Source of the DNA: CAZTVN01 sp964617145
GTDB taxonomy: Bacteria > Patescibacteriota > Gracilibacteria > UBA1369 > JACRIC01
Length of the DNA: 22,469 nt
Direction of reading: 5' to 3'
NCBI GenBank assembly: GCA_964617145.1
Contig: CAZTVN010000014.1
Span: forward strand, 1 to 22,469
Shown here: positions 6,008 through 14,287 of the stretch, piece by piece
Layout: every line of letters begins with the position of its first letter
How positions within the stretch are numbered: position 1 is the stretch's first letter
Program-made: the position numbers and the translations under genes
Notes under the pieces: model-generated
Seen by the model: the letters and a program-made list of their open reading frames with translations, nothing else
The model's database searches: none
What the model was told of the DNA's origin: nothing

Positions 6008-8524
6008 ATGAAGAACCTAAAAAATATCATTGGCGCTATAAGCCTTATCATAGTCGCATGGTACTATTTCAAATATCATAGTTACTACACAGGCTATCTT
6101 GTTCACTCAAAGTACCTCATCATTTTCCTTATAGCTTGGAGTACGATCATGGGAGGGATATTCGCGTTACAAAAATTACGGAAAAAAAACACACTCACAA
6201 TAAGCCCATTGCGAGCCATATTATTGGCAATATTTGCGGTATGGTTCACGGGAATGATGGTATACGTAGAACTTGATCCAGCCGTGTATAATTCACCATT
6301 AAGAATCATCAAATACGAAGGGAAAAACCAGTGGGCAGCAATCGAAAAAAATGTAGAAATCCCTGAAAATGCCGAACTTATGTTTAAAGACGGAGTAGTT
6401 TTAACACAAAAAAGCAGACTTCTCGGAATTTTCCCACAAGAAATTCGAAAACTTTTCTTAGAAACAACGACCATAAATTTCGCAAAAACATATTTTCTTC
6501 GCATGGTAAAAGTCGTAGGTATCTGGCTCCTTCTCCTTATTTTATTTCACAATATCGGAAGTTTCTTTCAAAGGAAAAGAGAACAAACTCTTTATGAGTT
6601 TTTTGAAGCCATTGCTTTTGGGATGGCAGTTGTAATGCTCGGGATGTTTGTCCTCGGATATGCCGAGATGCTAAATGAAAAGACGACTTGGGCCATGTTC
6701 GTCATCCTTTTTCTTATAAGTCTCCCCAAAATAAAATCCCTCATAAAAGCATTGCTTAAGTATAAGAAAGAATTTACCCTGAAAGAGGCTATAAAAGGGA
6801 TTCTCCCGCTCAGCATAATACTCATAATATTAAGTTTTAATTTCATAAATTCTCTCAGCTTTTTCCCAAATGGACACGATTCACTTTCTCTCTACCAAAA
6901 TACACCAAATCTTTTAGTCCAATATGGAAGCTTAATGTCAGGAGTTCCCGCATATAATTTTGAGTTAATAAACACTCTCGTCCTTTTGCTGTTCAAAAGC
7001 AAACTCATCTCTATGTCGCTCAATTTTTTTGTAGGATTTTTAGCCTTATGGTTCATGTACGAAACTTTCAAAAAATTCATTCCATGGAAAGACGCCATGC
7101 TTTTGATCGCTATATTTGTAAGCTTGCCAATGACAAGTTTCATCGTAAGTGTAGACCCAAAAATCGATATGCCACTGTTATTTTTCAGCTTACTCGCCAT
7201 TCACTCAGCGCTCAATAAAAAGTATGCGCGAACGGGACTGCTTCTCGGGATAGCATTTGGCATGAAATACACATCACTTTTGCTCATTGCGACTATTTTT
7301 GCTTTTTTTGCATACGAAACAGGAGGAATACTCGCAACAATTGGAATCACGCTCCTAACCTTGGCTGTTTTCGGATTAAAAAGAACACTTATACCCATTG
7401 AACTCTATTCAAGGGAAATACAACTTATAATAATAAACATATTAGCTCTCAGTGGATTTATAAGTATTTTCTACACTCTTATAAGAAGAAAAATACCATT
7501 AAAAGATCTAAAACCATTTTTTATAACAGGGGCGATCATAGTGCTCACTTTCAGTCCTTGGCTTTTAAAAAACGGCCTTGAAACGAAAACATTAGGGAAC
7601 AGCCTTTTATATGGGAAAAATGTAACACCAAACATAGACAGAAAAACAATTGAAGCAGAAAATAAAATTTGTACTCCGATAATAGACAAAAAAGAAGTCG
7701 ATCTCGGCTCATATAGAGTGAATGATAAAGGGATCTCGGTACTAGTAAAAATCCCAATCGCAACAACCATAAATCCTATTCGACCAAATGATCGTATCTC
7801 TGATATCAGTTTCCTCTTTTTGGGATTCCTGCCATTTGTGATTTTAGGCTGGAAGGAAGGTCAAAAAGAGGAAAAAGATGAAGAAAAGAAAAAATGGAAG
7901 AAAATTACGATTTTCACAATAGTCTACTTTTTCCTCTGGCTTACAAGCACAAACGGCATCATTTGGTATGGTATGCCACTTTTTATAGGATTGCTCCTTA
8001 TGTATCACAAAGTATGGAAAACAGAAAAATGGCCCTATATCGTGGTCGTCATTTGGTTTGCGTTCAGTCTCCTTCATCATTTTAGTGACACTTTTACGGA
8101 TAATGCCACTTTACTCTATGCAGGAGGGCTGACAAACGAAGAAGTGCTCTTCAGTCAGCGATTCAGAGGAAGCGCAGAAATGCAAAAAATCCTGAACAGC
8201 AAAGAGAATATGAATAAAAATGTTTATTTGATAGGTCAATTTCTCGATTATTTCATTGAAAAAAATGACAGACGGGTATACAAAGACTCGGCAATGGAGG
8301 ATTTTACTTGTTTATTTCGAGACGATAATCCCGAAATGGTAAAAAAACGACTCAAAAACGCAGGATTTACCTTCATAGCTTACTCTGAAAAAGGGTTATA
8401 TCCTGAAAAGGACTTAAACGGCCCACTTCACAAACAATTTCGATGGTTCAAAGAGTTCGCTGATAACTATCTTATAAAAGAAGTGGAAGGCGAAGAGATG
8501 ACTCTTTATAGCGTTCCTGATTAA
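6008..8524 (+). CDS. Polytopic membrane protein, probable GT-C-fold glycosyltransferase
   Basis: This 838-residue protein has more than a dozen predicted membrane helices, beginning at about 7-27, 35-54 and 67-86. A loop of about 80 residues (87-167) follows the third helix, and a soluble C-terminal domain covers about 695-838. Three features suggest the GT-C superfamily, which moves sugars from polyprenyl-phosphate donors outside the membrane. First, NGHDSL (288-293) follows a helix, like the acidic first-loop motif. Second, FSPWLLKN followed by GNSLLYG (about 515-536) recalls the family's PW..RN...GNP.YP motif. Third, WYGMPLFIGLL (653-663) resembles its late R/W-Y..P helix. The family assignment is moderate: overall similarity is only pattern-level, and a Wzy-type polymerase or other polytopic protein is possible. 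It stands alone between the S-layer terminator and the dehydrogenase spacer. Protein glycosylation of the S-layer, or glycan modification, are both possible roles. There is no Shine-Dalgarno. Confidence 0.6.
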   Translation: MKNLKNIIGAISLIIVAWYYFKYHSYYTGYLVHSKYLIIFLIAWSTIMGGIFALQKLRKKNTLTISPLRAILLAIFAVWFTGMMVYVELDPAVYNSPLRIIKYEGKNQWAAIEKNVEIPENAELMFKDGVVLTQKSRLLGIFPQEIRKLFLETTTINFAKTYFLRMVKVVGIWLLLLILFHNIGSFFQRKREQTLYEFFEAIAFGMAVVMLGMFVLGYAEMLNEKTTWAMFVILFLISLPKIKSLIKALLKYKKEFTLKEAIKGILPLSIILIILSFNFINSLSFFPNGHDSLSLYQNTPNLLVQYGSLMSGVPAYNFELINTLVLLLFKSKLISMSLNFFVGFLALWFMYETFKKFIPWKDAMLLIAIFVSLPMTSFIVSVDPKIDMPLLFFSLLAIHSALNKKYARTGLLLGIAFGMKYTSLLLIATIFAFFAYETGGILATIGITLLTLAVFGLKRTLIPIELYSREIQLIIINILALSGFISIFYTLIRRKIPLKDLKPFFITGAIIVLTFSPWLLKNGLETKTLGNSLLYGKNVTPNIDRKTIEAENKICTPIIDKKEVDLGSYRVNDKGISVLVKIPIATTINPIRPNDRISDISFLFLGFLPFVILGWKEGQKEEKDEEKKKWKKITIFTIVYFFLWLTSTNGIIWYGMPLFIGLLLMYHKVWKTEKWPYIVVVIWFAFSLLHHFSDTFTDNATLLYAGGLTNEEVLFSQRFRGSAEMQKILNSKENMNKNVYLIGQFLDYFIEKNDRRVYKDSAMEDFTCLFRDDNPEMVKKRLKNAGFTFIAYSEKGLYPEKDLNGPLHKQFRWFKEFADNYLIKEVEGEEMTLYSVPD

Positions 8525-8528
8525 AGGA

Positions 8529-8645
8529 TCATAACATGCTCGGCCGAGCCAGACGCGGCGCGGTTTTTTGAGGAAATACTCCGCCCCATGTAAGCATTTT
8601 TTTCAAAGTAGAAAACATATGATCAAGAAGAGGTTCGTAGCGCAT
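8529..8645 (-). CDS. Possible small 38-aa protein or gene remnant, unrecognised
   Basis: The 199-bp gap between the GT-C-like gene and the dehydrogenase has an open frame on the minus strand. From an ATG at 8645 it encodes 38 residues starting MRYEPLLDHMF and ending with a Pro/Arg-rich tail, RLARPSML. The frame stays open upstream for about 17 more codons, with a GTG start also possible at 8657. AAGGTGA lies about eight bases before the ATG, a fair Shine-Dalgarno in a region where such sites are rare. It points against both neighbours. Its tail is encoded by the GC-rich block 8538-8562. I do not recognise it. It could be a real small gene, the 3' end of a decayed gene, or chance. Confidence 0.25.
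   Translation of the reverse strand: MRYEPLLDHMFSTLKKMLTWGGVFPQKTAPRLARPSML
8538..8549. repeat. GC-rich perfect palindrome GCTCGGCCGAGC
   Basis: This 12-bp perfect palindrome starts a GC-rich block (8538-8562) inside AT-rich DNA, followed by TTTTTT (8563-8568). The palindrome has no loop of its own and the T-run is 13 bases away, so it is not a standard terminator. It may be part of a REP-like element or encode the tail of the minus-strand small ORF. Confidence 0.5.
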
Positions 8646-8686
8646 GCCTTGATTCACCTTAAGCCTTGTGAGAAAATACGCAAAGA

Positions 8687-8716
8687 TTAAAGGAAGCTAA
8701 AGATTGCTTTTATCAA
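8687..8716 (+). promoter_or_regulatory. Weak candidate promoter of the UDP-glucose dehydrogenase gene
   Basis: TTAAAG (8687-8692), 18 bases and TATCAA (8711-8716) lie so that transcription would start within one or two bases of the ATG at 8724. Both hexamers are weak matches. The call leans on the recurring pattern of a -10 element right before the ATG. Confidence 0.25.
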
Positions 8717-8723
8717 AGGTACA

Positions 8724-10067
8724 ATGAATATCTCCGTTATCGGGACAGGATATGTCGGCCTCGTTACAGGAACATGTTTGGCGGAACTCGGGCATAATGT
8801 TTTTTGTGTCGATATAGATGAGAAAAAAATATTAAAATTAAAAAAAGGTGAAAGTCCTATTTACGAGCCCGGTCTGGAAGAGCTTATTAAACGAAATATT
8901 AAAGAAAAACGTCTCTCGTTCACGACAAACATCCAAGATGGAATAGAAAAGAGTGAAATCATATTCAGTGCTGTAGGAACTCCTCCTGGGAAAAATCACG
9001 AAGCCGATCTCAAATACGTGAAACAAGTTGCATACGATTTTGGAAGGTTCACAAACGATTACAAAATATTTGTGATAAAATCAACAGTCCCGGTTGGAAC
9101 AAGCGAGGAGGTGACGATAGAAATCAAAAAAGGATTGAAGAAGAATATCCAGGGACAAAATATCCCGTTCGAAGTTGTTTCCAATCCAGAGTTTCTGCGT
9201 GAAGGGACGGCTATAAAAGATTTTATGAATCCTGATCGGATCGTTGTAGGTATAAAAAATCTCAAAACTCAAACAGAAAAGGTAAAAAAAACTCAAAAAA
9301 TAATACAAAAAGTATATGAGCCAATCGTGCGAATAGGAAGCCCTCTTTTATTGACCGACATACGAAGTTCGGAAATAATTAAATATGCTGCCAACGCTTT
9401 TTTAGCAACAAAAATCTCATTTATAAATGAAATCGCGAACTTTTGCGACATAGTAGGAGGAGATGTAAAAGAGATAGCAAAAGGTATAGGCCTTGATAAA
9501 AGAATAGGATCAAAATTTTTACACGCGGGGATAGGGTACGGAGGATCATGCTTTCCAAAGGACGTAAAAGCTCTGATTCAAACAGGGAAAAAAGCGAAAC
9601 ACGACTTCAAAATTTTATCTTCCGTAGAGAATATCAATATGCTTCAGAGGCAAAGAATGTGCAAAAAAATAAAAAAAGCATTAAAAAACATAAAAGGAAA
9701 AATCGTCGCGGTGTGGGGACTTGCCTTCAAGCCAAAGACGGACGACATGAGAGAAGCGCCAGCAAAAGATATCATACAATATATTCAGAAAGAGGGAGGG
9801 AAAATACGGGTATTCGACCCTGTTGCCGAAAAAAACGCAAAAATTATAATTGGAGAAAAGGGAATAACTTACTTAAAGACTGCTTATGAGGCATGTGAAA
9901 ATGCTGACATACTTCTTATCATGACGGAATGGGACGAGTTTCGCGCTGTTGATTTCAAGAAATTAAAAGAACGTATGAAAGGGATGATAATCATTGATGG
10001 ACGCAACATCTACGAAAGAGAAGATGTAAAGGCTGCAGGATTTGAGTACTATTGTTTCGGCCGATAA
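8724..10067 (+). CDS. ugd: UDP-glucose 6-dehydrogenase
   Basis: This cytoplasmic enzyme oxidises UDP-glucose to UDP-glucuronate with two NAD+, giving the acidic precursor for surface glycans. Its 447 residues match the family length. The Rossmann start is MNISVIGTGYVGLVTG (GxGxxG at 7-12), with the acidic NAD-binding residue D30 after the second strand. The family signatures VGTPPG, KSTVPVGT and NPEFLREGTAIKDF are present. The middle helix reads EIIKYAANAFLATKISFINE. The catalytic cysteine is C276 in GGSCFPKD. The C-terminal UDP-binding domain has WGLAFKPKTDDMREAP. No key residue is missing. A GDP-mannose 6-dehydrogenase is the main alternative; the UDP-glucuronate epimerase-like gene at 17476 favours UDP-glucose. 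It is followed after 63 bases by a glycosyltransferase on the same strand. Confidence 0.93.
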   Translation: MNISVIGTGYVGLVTGTCLAELGHNVFCVDIDEKKILKLKKGESPIYEPGLEELIKRNIKEKRLSFTTNIQDGIEKSEIIFSAVGTPPGKNHEADLKYVKQVAYDFGRFTNDYKIFVIKSTVPVGTSEEVTIEIKKGLKKNIQGQNIPFEVVSNPEFLREGTAIKDFMNPDRIVVGIKNLKTQTEKVKKTQKIIQKVYEPIVRIGSPLLLTDIRSSEIIKYAANAFLATKISFINEIANFCDIVGGDVKEIAKGIGLDKRIGSKFLHAGIGYGGSCFPKDVKALIQTGKKAKHDFKILSSVENINMLQRQRMCKKIKKALKNIKGKIVAVWGLAFKPKTDDMREAPAKDIIQYIQKEGGKIRVFDPVAEKNAKIIIGEKGITYLKTAYEACENADILLIMTEWDEFRAVDFKKLKERMKGMIIIDGRNIYEREDVKAAGFEYYCFGR

Positions 10068-10130
10068 GAAGGATTTGAAAAACTTACGTTGCATAACGAA
10101 AATTACAAATTTCGAGCAAAAAGTTTATAT

Positions 10131-11930
10131 ATGAAAAAACTCAAAAAGTATTGGGCAGTAGCTATTTTCATTCTCAAAAACGAAGGATTGAGTTCTTTAT
10201 TGAAATCGGCGATATATCGTTTGCTGAAAGAGAAAAAATATACGATTTTTTGGTATAGGTATAAAGCACGAAAAAGAAATATTTTACAGATGAAAGAAGA
10301 ACAAAAGCATTTCAAGTATCGACCAAAAATAAGCGTGCTTATGCCTGTTTACAATAGCAATATAAAATATCTCAAACAAGCGATCGAATCAGTCCTAACC
10401 CAGATCTATCAAAACATCGAACTTTGTATATGTAATGACGCATCAAGTGATCCTAAAGTAAAAAAACTTTTAAAAAAGTATCAGAGCAAAGAGCCACAAG
10501 TAAAAATAATACATCATATAAGAAACAAAAACATTTCAGAGGCCTTAAATAGCGCCTATGAGCTTTCAAACGGAGAATATGTTGCTTTAGTCGATCACGA
10601 CGATAAATTGGCGAAAAACGCGTTATTTGAAGTGGTAAAACACATACAAAAAAGTATGCCTGATATTATTTACACGGATGAAGACAAAATAACGCCTCAT
10701 GGGTTCCACCTAACACCTTTTTTTAAGCCAGATTGGTCGCCGGAACTCCTCATGTCGATAATGTACATGGGGCATCTCACAGTCTACAGGCGTTCTCTTC
10801 TGGAGAAAGTGGGAGGCTTTAGAAAGGGTTATGAAGGAAGTCAGGATTATGATCTTGCATTGAGAGCAACGGAAGAGGTTATAAAATCTTCTGCCTCACA
10901 TAATCCTTACGAAAAAATTCTTCACATCCCGAAAATTCTTTATCAATGGAGAAAACACAAGAAATCTACTGCCAAGGAGATAAGTGTCAAATCCTATACC
11001 AAACAAAGTGCTAAAAAAGCTCTTAAAGATAGCCTCAGAAGAAGAAATATTGAAGGAAAAGTAGAAGATGGCCTATGGATGGGATCCTATCGAGTAAAAA
11101 GAAAAATAAAAACCTCCCCGCTCGTTTCGATAATCATCCCTTTTAGAGATCAGGTGAATATGCTCAAAAGGTGTTTAGAGAGTATAGAAACAAAAACTCA
11201 CTATAAAAAGTATGAAATTTTGCTTGTAGATAATCAAAGCAAAGAAGAAGAAACAAAAAAGTTTCTGAAAGCGTTGACTGAAAAAAAGCTCTTTTCATTT
11301 TCACAGAGAACGCTCACATACGATAACCCCTTTAATTTTTCCAAGATAAATAATTGTGCAGCCAAAAAGGTAAATGGGGAAATCTTACTCTTCCTAAATA
11401 ACGACACGGAAGTGATTGAGCCCAATTGGCTCGAATCAATGCTTGAACATATCGAAAATCCAGAAATAGCCATAGTAGGAGCCCTTCTTCTTTATCCTAA
11501 TAACACGGTTCAGCATGCAGGAGTGGTGCTTGGCATCGCGGGAACCTGTTCACATGCTTTCCGTCACGTATCCGATACATTTCATGGCTATATGGGCTTA
11601 AAAGATGTCGTACGTAATGTGAGTGCCGTAACGGGAGCTTGTCTCATGGTAAGTAAGGAAAAATTTGAAAAATTAGGAAAATTTGATGAGCGTTACGAAA
11701 CGGCTTATCAGGATGTTGATCTCTGCCTTCGAGCATTGCAAAAAGGCTATCGTAATGTCTATACGCCTTTTTCAAAACTCTATCACCACGAATCCGTAAC
11801 AAGAAAACAGAGTTTTGGTAAAAAAGATACAGAACAGTTTCTTGAAAATTGGCGCAGTTTTATAGCAAAAGGCGATCCCTACTATAATACAAATTTAAGT
11901 TTAGAAAGGGAAGATTTTAGACCGCGTTAA
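10131..11930 (+). CDS. Two-domain GT2 family glycosyltransferase
   Basis: This is a cytoplasmic or membrane-associated enzyme that adds sugars from nucleotide-sugar donors to a growing glycan. It has 599 residues from the ATG at 10131, and its N-terminal part (MKKLKKYW..ILKNEG) is the start usually seen in this type. A TTG at 10089 would add 14 residues, but it has no better ribosome site, with AAGAAGGA lying 15 bases away. GT-A domain one (from about 65) has SVLMPVYNS, the NDASSD loop and the metal-binding DHDD at 155-158. Domain two (from about 330) has SIIIPFRD, LVDNQSKEEE, the NNDTE acidic motif near 422-426 and a conserved TGACLMV segment. Both domains look catalytically complete, so it may add two sugars or polymerise. 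Its last 14 bases overlap the end of the convergent gene on the minus strand. Confidence 0.88.
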   Translation: MKKLKKYWAVAIFILKNEGLSSLLKSAIYRLLKEKKYTIFWYRYKARKRNILQMKEEQKHFKYRPKISVLMPVYNSNIKYLKQAIESVLTQIYQNIELCICNDASSDPKVKKLLKKYQSKEPQVKIIHHIRNKNISEALNSAYELSNGEYVALVDHDDKLAKNALFEVVKHIQKSMPDIIYTDEDKITPHGFHLTPFFKPDWSPELLMSIMYMGHLTVYRRSLLEKVGGFRKGYEGSQDYDLALRATEEVIKSSASHNPYEKILHIPKILYQWRKHKKSTAKEISVKSYTKQSAKKALKDSLRRRNIEGKVEDGLWMGSYRVKRKIKTSPLVSIIIPFRDQVNMLKRCLESIETKTHYKKYEILLVDNQSKEEETKKFLKALTEKKLFSFSQRTLTYDNPFNFSKINNCAAKKVNGEILLFLNNDTEVIEPNWLESMLEHIENPEIAIVGALLLYPNNTVQHAGVVLGIAGTCSHAFRHVSDTFHGYMGLKDVVRNVSAVTGACLMVSKEKFEKLGKFDERYETAYQDVDLCLRALQKGYRNVYTPFSKLYHHESVTRKQSFGKKDTEQFLENWRSFIAKGDPYYNTNLSLEREDFRPR

Positions 11931-12759
11931 GAGGGAAAAATGGATTTTGAGTCTGAATCCAAAGGTAGGAAGAAAGGATGATAAGCCAAAAAAAGAAAAG
12001 AAATAAAAGACGAAGTTTGAGGCGATTCCAGTCATTTTCACAAAAGATAAAAACTAATAAAAGTTTTCGAATAAGAAAAAAAATTGATAGGAAAAAAAAG
12101 ATCCAGTAAAAATACAAAAAAGGTACTTTGAAAAAAAGTGGTTTATACTGACTCATACGAGAGGTTATAACACGAAAAAATGAAAGAAAATTAAGATTTT
12201 TCTTAAAATAGACTTGAAAAATAAGATCAGATGAGGTGATGGTATGATTAATATAAGAAGCTCCATCCAAAAATTCACCATCTGAAGTAAAAAGTCCAAG
12301 TTCTTGATGAGTAGGAGTATCAGGCTCTAAATAAAAATAATACATTTTTCCAGAAGATTGAGGAAGAGGTTCAAATTCAAAAAAGCCAATATCGCGAATT
12401 TTTCCAACCTCAAAAGTCCCTCGGCGAACATCCTTTGCCAAAGGAAGTTGAAAAGACTCATTATCTGGTGGAATCTCCTGCAAATGAAATATGTATCGAT
12501 CACGAGGATTTTCTCCTCGATGCATTAAGAGGCCGATTCTTCCAAGGTTATCGAAAGGGGCAACAAAGACTTGGCCAATGGTCTGGGTCAAATTAACAAA
12601 GATTTCTTTAGAATCAGGGCCTCTACGCAACTGAAAATGTCCACTCGTAATCCAAGAAGCGCTATGAAGTTCAAGAAAAAAAAATGGAAGCAGGAGGAGA
12701 AAACAAAACAGAATGCTAAAAAAAGAGAGCCAAAACTTGTAAGATCGAAGAAGCGACAT
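11917..12759 (-). CDS. Membrane protein with external beta-rich domain, unrecognised
   Basis: This 280-residue protein has an N-terminal membrane helix (about 9-29), an extracytoplasmic domain (about 31-195) and two more helices (about 212-237 and 249-268). The soluble part has alternating hydrophobic strands (EIFVNLTQTIGQVFVAP, RYIFHLQEIP, MYYFYLEPD) that suggest a beta-sandwich, possibly carbohydrate-binding. I do not recognise a family. It starts one base after the stop of the upstream DUF2142-like gene, so the two are almost certainly co-transcribed and probably co-function. Translation must couple or re-initiate, since no separate ribosome site is evident. Its stop lies inside the 3' end of the convergent GT2 gene. 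Confidence 0.8.
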   Translation of the reverse strand: MSLLRSYKFWLSFFSILFCFLLLLPFFFLELHSASWITSGHFQLRRGPDSKEIFVNLTQTIGQVFVAPFDNLGRIGLLMHRGENPRDRYIFHLQEIPPDNESFQLPLAKDVRRGTFEVGKIRDIGFFEFEPLPQSSGKMYYFYLEPDTPTHQELGLFTSDGEFLDGASYINHTITSSDLIFQVYFKKNLNFLSFFRVITSRMSQYKPLFFKVPFLYFYWIFFFLSIFFLIRKLLLVFIFCENDWNRLKLRLLFLFFFWLIILSSYLWIQTQNPFFPLNAV

Positions 12760-12760
12760 A

Positions 12761-14170
12761 TTATCCGTAGTAACGAGGCAAAATATACTGAATGAGTGAA
12801 ATAATATGAGAAAAGATCATAAGAAAAAGCAGACAAAAAATCGCGAAATTTTGATATTTTTTTGAAAAAAGACTCAGATATCCACGCAGCAGAAGAGCGA
12901 AAATAGGAATAATAGCGAGAAAAAAATAACGTCCTTGAGTAAAGGACATAACGGGAGATTGAAGAGAAAATTCTGAAAGAGAAAGGAAAAAATAGGCAGA
13001 AACTAAAAACAGAATTGACACCAGAAAAAAACTATAGCGATGGTCAAAATCTTGAAGTTTTGACGAACGGAAAGAATGAATAATATAAAACAAAAATCCT
13101 ATTATAGAGGCAAAAATGAAAAGCGCAAAAACCATATAATATGGAGTGGCAAGAAAGGTGTCTAACCAGCCAAAACTAGCAAAAAAACTAAAAAAAAGTG
13201 GACGAAAAAAAAGATCAATAAAAACGGCCTTCACAAACCATGAAAAAGAATGAGCTTGAAAAACATCACTGATGGAAGAAAAAGCACTGGCAAATCGATG
13301 AAGCAATATTCGTTCAGTAAAAAATGAGATTATAGCAATCGAAAGAATCGAAAGACCCCAAAAAAGGAAGTTTTTGCCTTTAAAAAGATTTTTGATATAT
13401 CGAAAGAGAAGGAAAATAAGAAGTAAAGGCAAAACAAAAAGACCTTGTGTTTTGGTCCAAAAAATTAAAGCGACAAAAAACAGAAGCTTGAGCCAAGAAG
13501 AGGCTTTCAAGTTTTTACGAGAAAGAAACAAAGTGCAATAGTAAAAAAAGGCACTAAAGCCGAGATTCAGAAGAACATCTATATGCAAGAGAGAAGATAT
13601 GTGGCTAAACATAGGCAAAAAAGTCAGCAAGATTCCAAAAGCAAAGCCTAAGCTCTCTGAATCAAAAAGCTCTTTGCCAGTAGAGTAAATATAAAAACCG
13701 GTAATAAGAGAAAGTATGACTGAAAACAATCTCATAGCAAAAATTTGAGCAAAAGGATTCTCTTTAAAGAGAAAATAAAAAGGAAGGTTAAGGAATGAGT
13801 AAGTTGGAGGGTAATTATAGCCAGCATAAGTCCCTGGGTTAGGACGAGTATTAAAAGGACTTTTCAGAAGGAGTTCTTCATTAGGAGCTATGAGAGAAAA
13901 AGGATCAGAAGAAAATACATTGTGGTTTAAAGGGTTGAATTGTATATTTACAAGATCTAAGGTTTTATTAAATTCAAGAAACTGGTCAGATACACCAAGA
14001 CCATAAGCTAAAGCTGATGGCCTTTTTTTATGTTCAGCCAAATATTGAGTGTAGGCAAAGTAAGCCTGCTCATCTGGTCCTTGAAAAACAGGAAAAATTT
14101 GCGCCCAAACAATCCCTTTCAAAGCAATGATTATAAGGAAAAAGACGAGAAAAGAATCTTTAAAATACAT
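12761..14170 (-). CDS. DUF2142-like polytopic membrane protein
   Basis: This 469-residue protein has about ten to twelve hydrophobic helices. The first helix (about 7-29) is followed by GPDEQAYFAYTQYLAE (31-46), which matches the acidic 'PDE..HF.Y' first loop of DUF2142 and related GT-C-like proteins. YNYPPTYSFLNLPFY (about 118-132) and MRLFSVILSLITG (about 146-158) match the later 'PP.YY' and 'RL.S' signatures. Members lie in polysaccharide loci and are suspected lipid-linked-sugar glycosyltransferases, but their reaction is not established. The first acidic pair D33-E34 is intact. It is the first gene of a two-gene minus-strand operon and is divergent from the 1063-residue membrane protein gene. 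Its promoter is at 14226-14198, giving a leader of about 22 bases without a Shine-Dalgarno. Confidence 0.72.
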   Translation of the reverse strand: MYFKDSFLVFFLIIIALKGIVWAQIFPVFQGPDEQAYFAYTQYLAEHKKRPSALAYGLGVSDQFLEFNKTLDLVNIQFNPLNHNVFSSDPFSLIAPNEELLLKSPFNTRPNPGTYAGYNYPPTYSFLNLPFYFLFKENPFAQIFAMRLFSVILSLITGFYIYSTGKELFDSESLGFAFGILLTFLPMFSHISSLLHIDVLLNLGFSAFFYYCTLFLSRKNLKASSWLKLLFFVALIFWTKTQGLFVLPLLLIFLLFRYIKNLFKGKNFLFWGLSILSIAIISFFTERILLHRFASAFSSISDVFQAHSFSWFVKAVFIDLFFRPLFFSFFASFGWLDTFLATPYYMVFALFIFASIIGFLFYIIHSFRSSKLQDFDHRYSFFLVSILFLVSAYFFLSLSEFSLQSPVMSFTQGRYFFLAIIPIFALLLRGYLSLFSKKYQNFAIFCLLFLMIFSHIISLIQYILPRYYG

Positions 14171-14192
14171 ATAAAATATGGGCGAGCAACAT
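14160..14192 (-). other. Candidate 10-codon upstream ORF overlapping the DUF2142 gene start
   Basis: An ATG at 14192 lies five bases after the TAAAAT -10 element, at the predicted transcription start. It opens a frame encoding MLLAHILYVF that stops at 14160, 11 bases inside the DUF2142-like gene and in another frame. If the transcript starts there, this would be a leaderless upstream ORF whose termination overlaps the main start. It may be chance. Confidence 0.25.
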
Positions 14193-14197
14193 GACGT

Positions 14198-14226
14198 ATT
14201 TTAGCACTATGAAAACAAATTTACAA
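14198..14226 (-). promoter_or_regulatory. Promoter of the minus-strand DUF2142 operon
   Basis: On the minus strand TTGTAA (14226-14221), a 17-base spacer and TAAAAT (14203-14198) make a good sigma-70-type promoter. The predicted start is A14192, 22 bases before the ATG at 14170. It lies back-to-back with the promoter of the 14288 gene in a 117-bp divergent region. Confidence 0.55.
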
Positions 14227-14249
14227 TTTAGACCTATTTAGGTAATATT

Positions 14250-14279
14250 ATAACAATGCTGAGAAAACCTCTATATAAT
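14250..14279 (+). promoter_or_regulatory. Promoter of the polysaccharide gene cluster at 14288
   Basis: ATAACA (14250-14255), 18 bases and a perfect TATAAT (14274-14279) precede the ATG at 14288. The start would be near 14286, leaving a leader of about two bases, so the message is probably effectively leaderless. No Shine-Dalgarno is present. It may drive all eight downstream genes, since no terminator is seen among them. Confidence 0.55.
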
Positions 14280-14287
14280 ATAGCAAA

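Noticed and set aside
8538..8568. Intrinsic terminator after the GT-C-like gene
   Set aside because: A T-run is present, but the GC-rich block does not form a stem with a loop directly before it. The palindrome is 13 bases away and loopless.
10089..10130. TTG start for the two-domain GT2 gene
   Set aside because: It would add 14 residues not typical of the family start. The nearest purine-rich ribosome-site candidate is 15 bases away. The ATG at 10131 gives the expected N-terminus.
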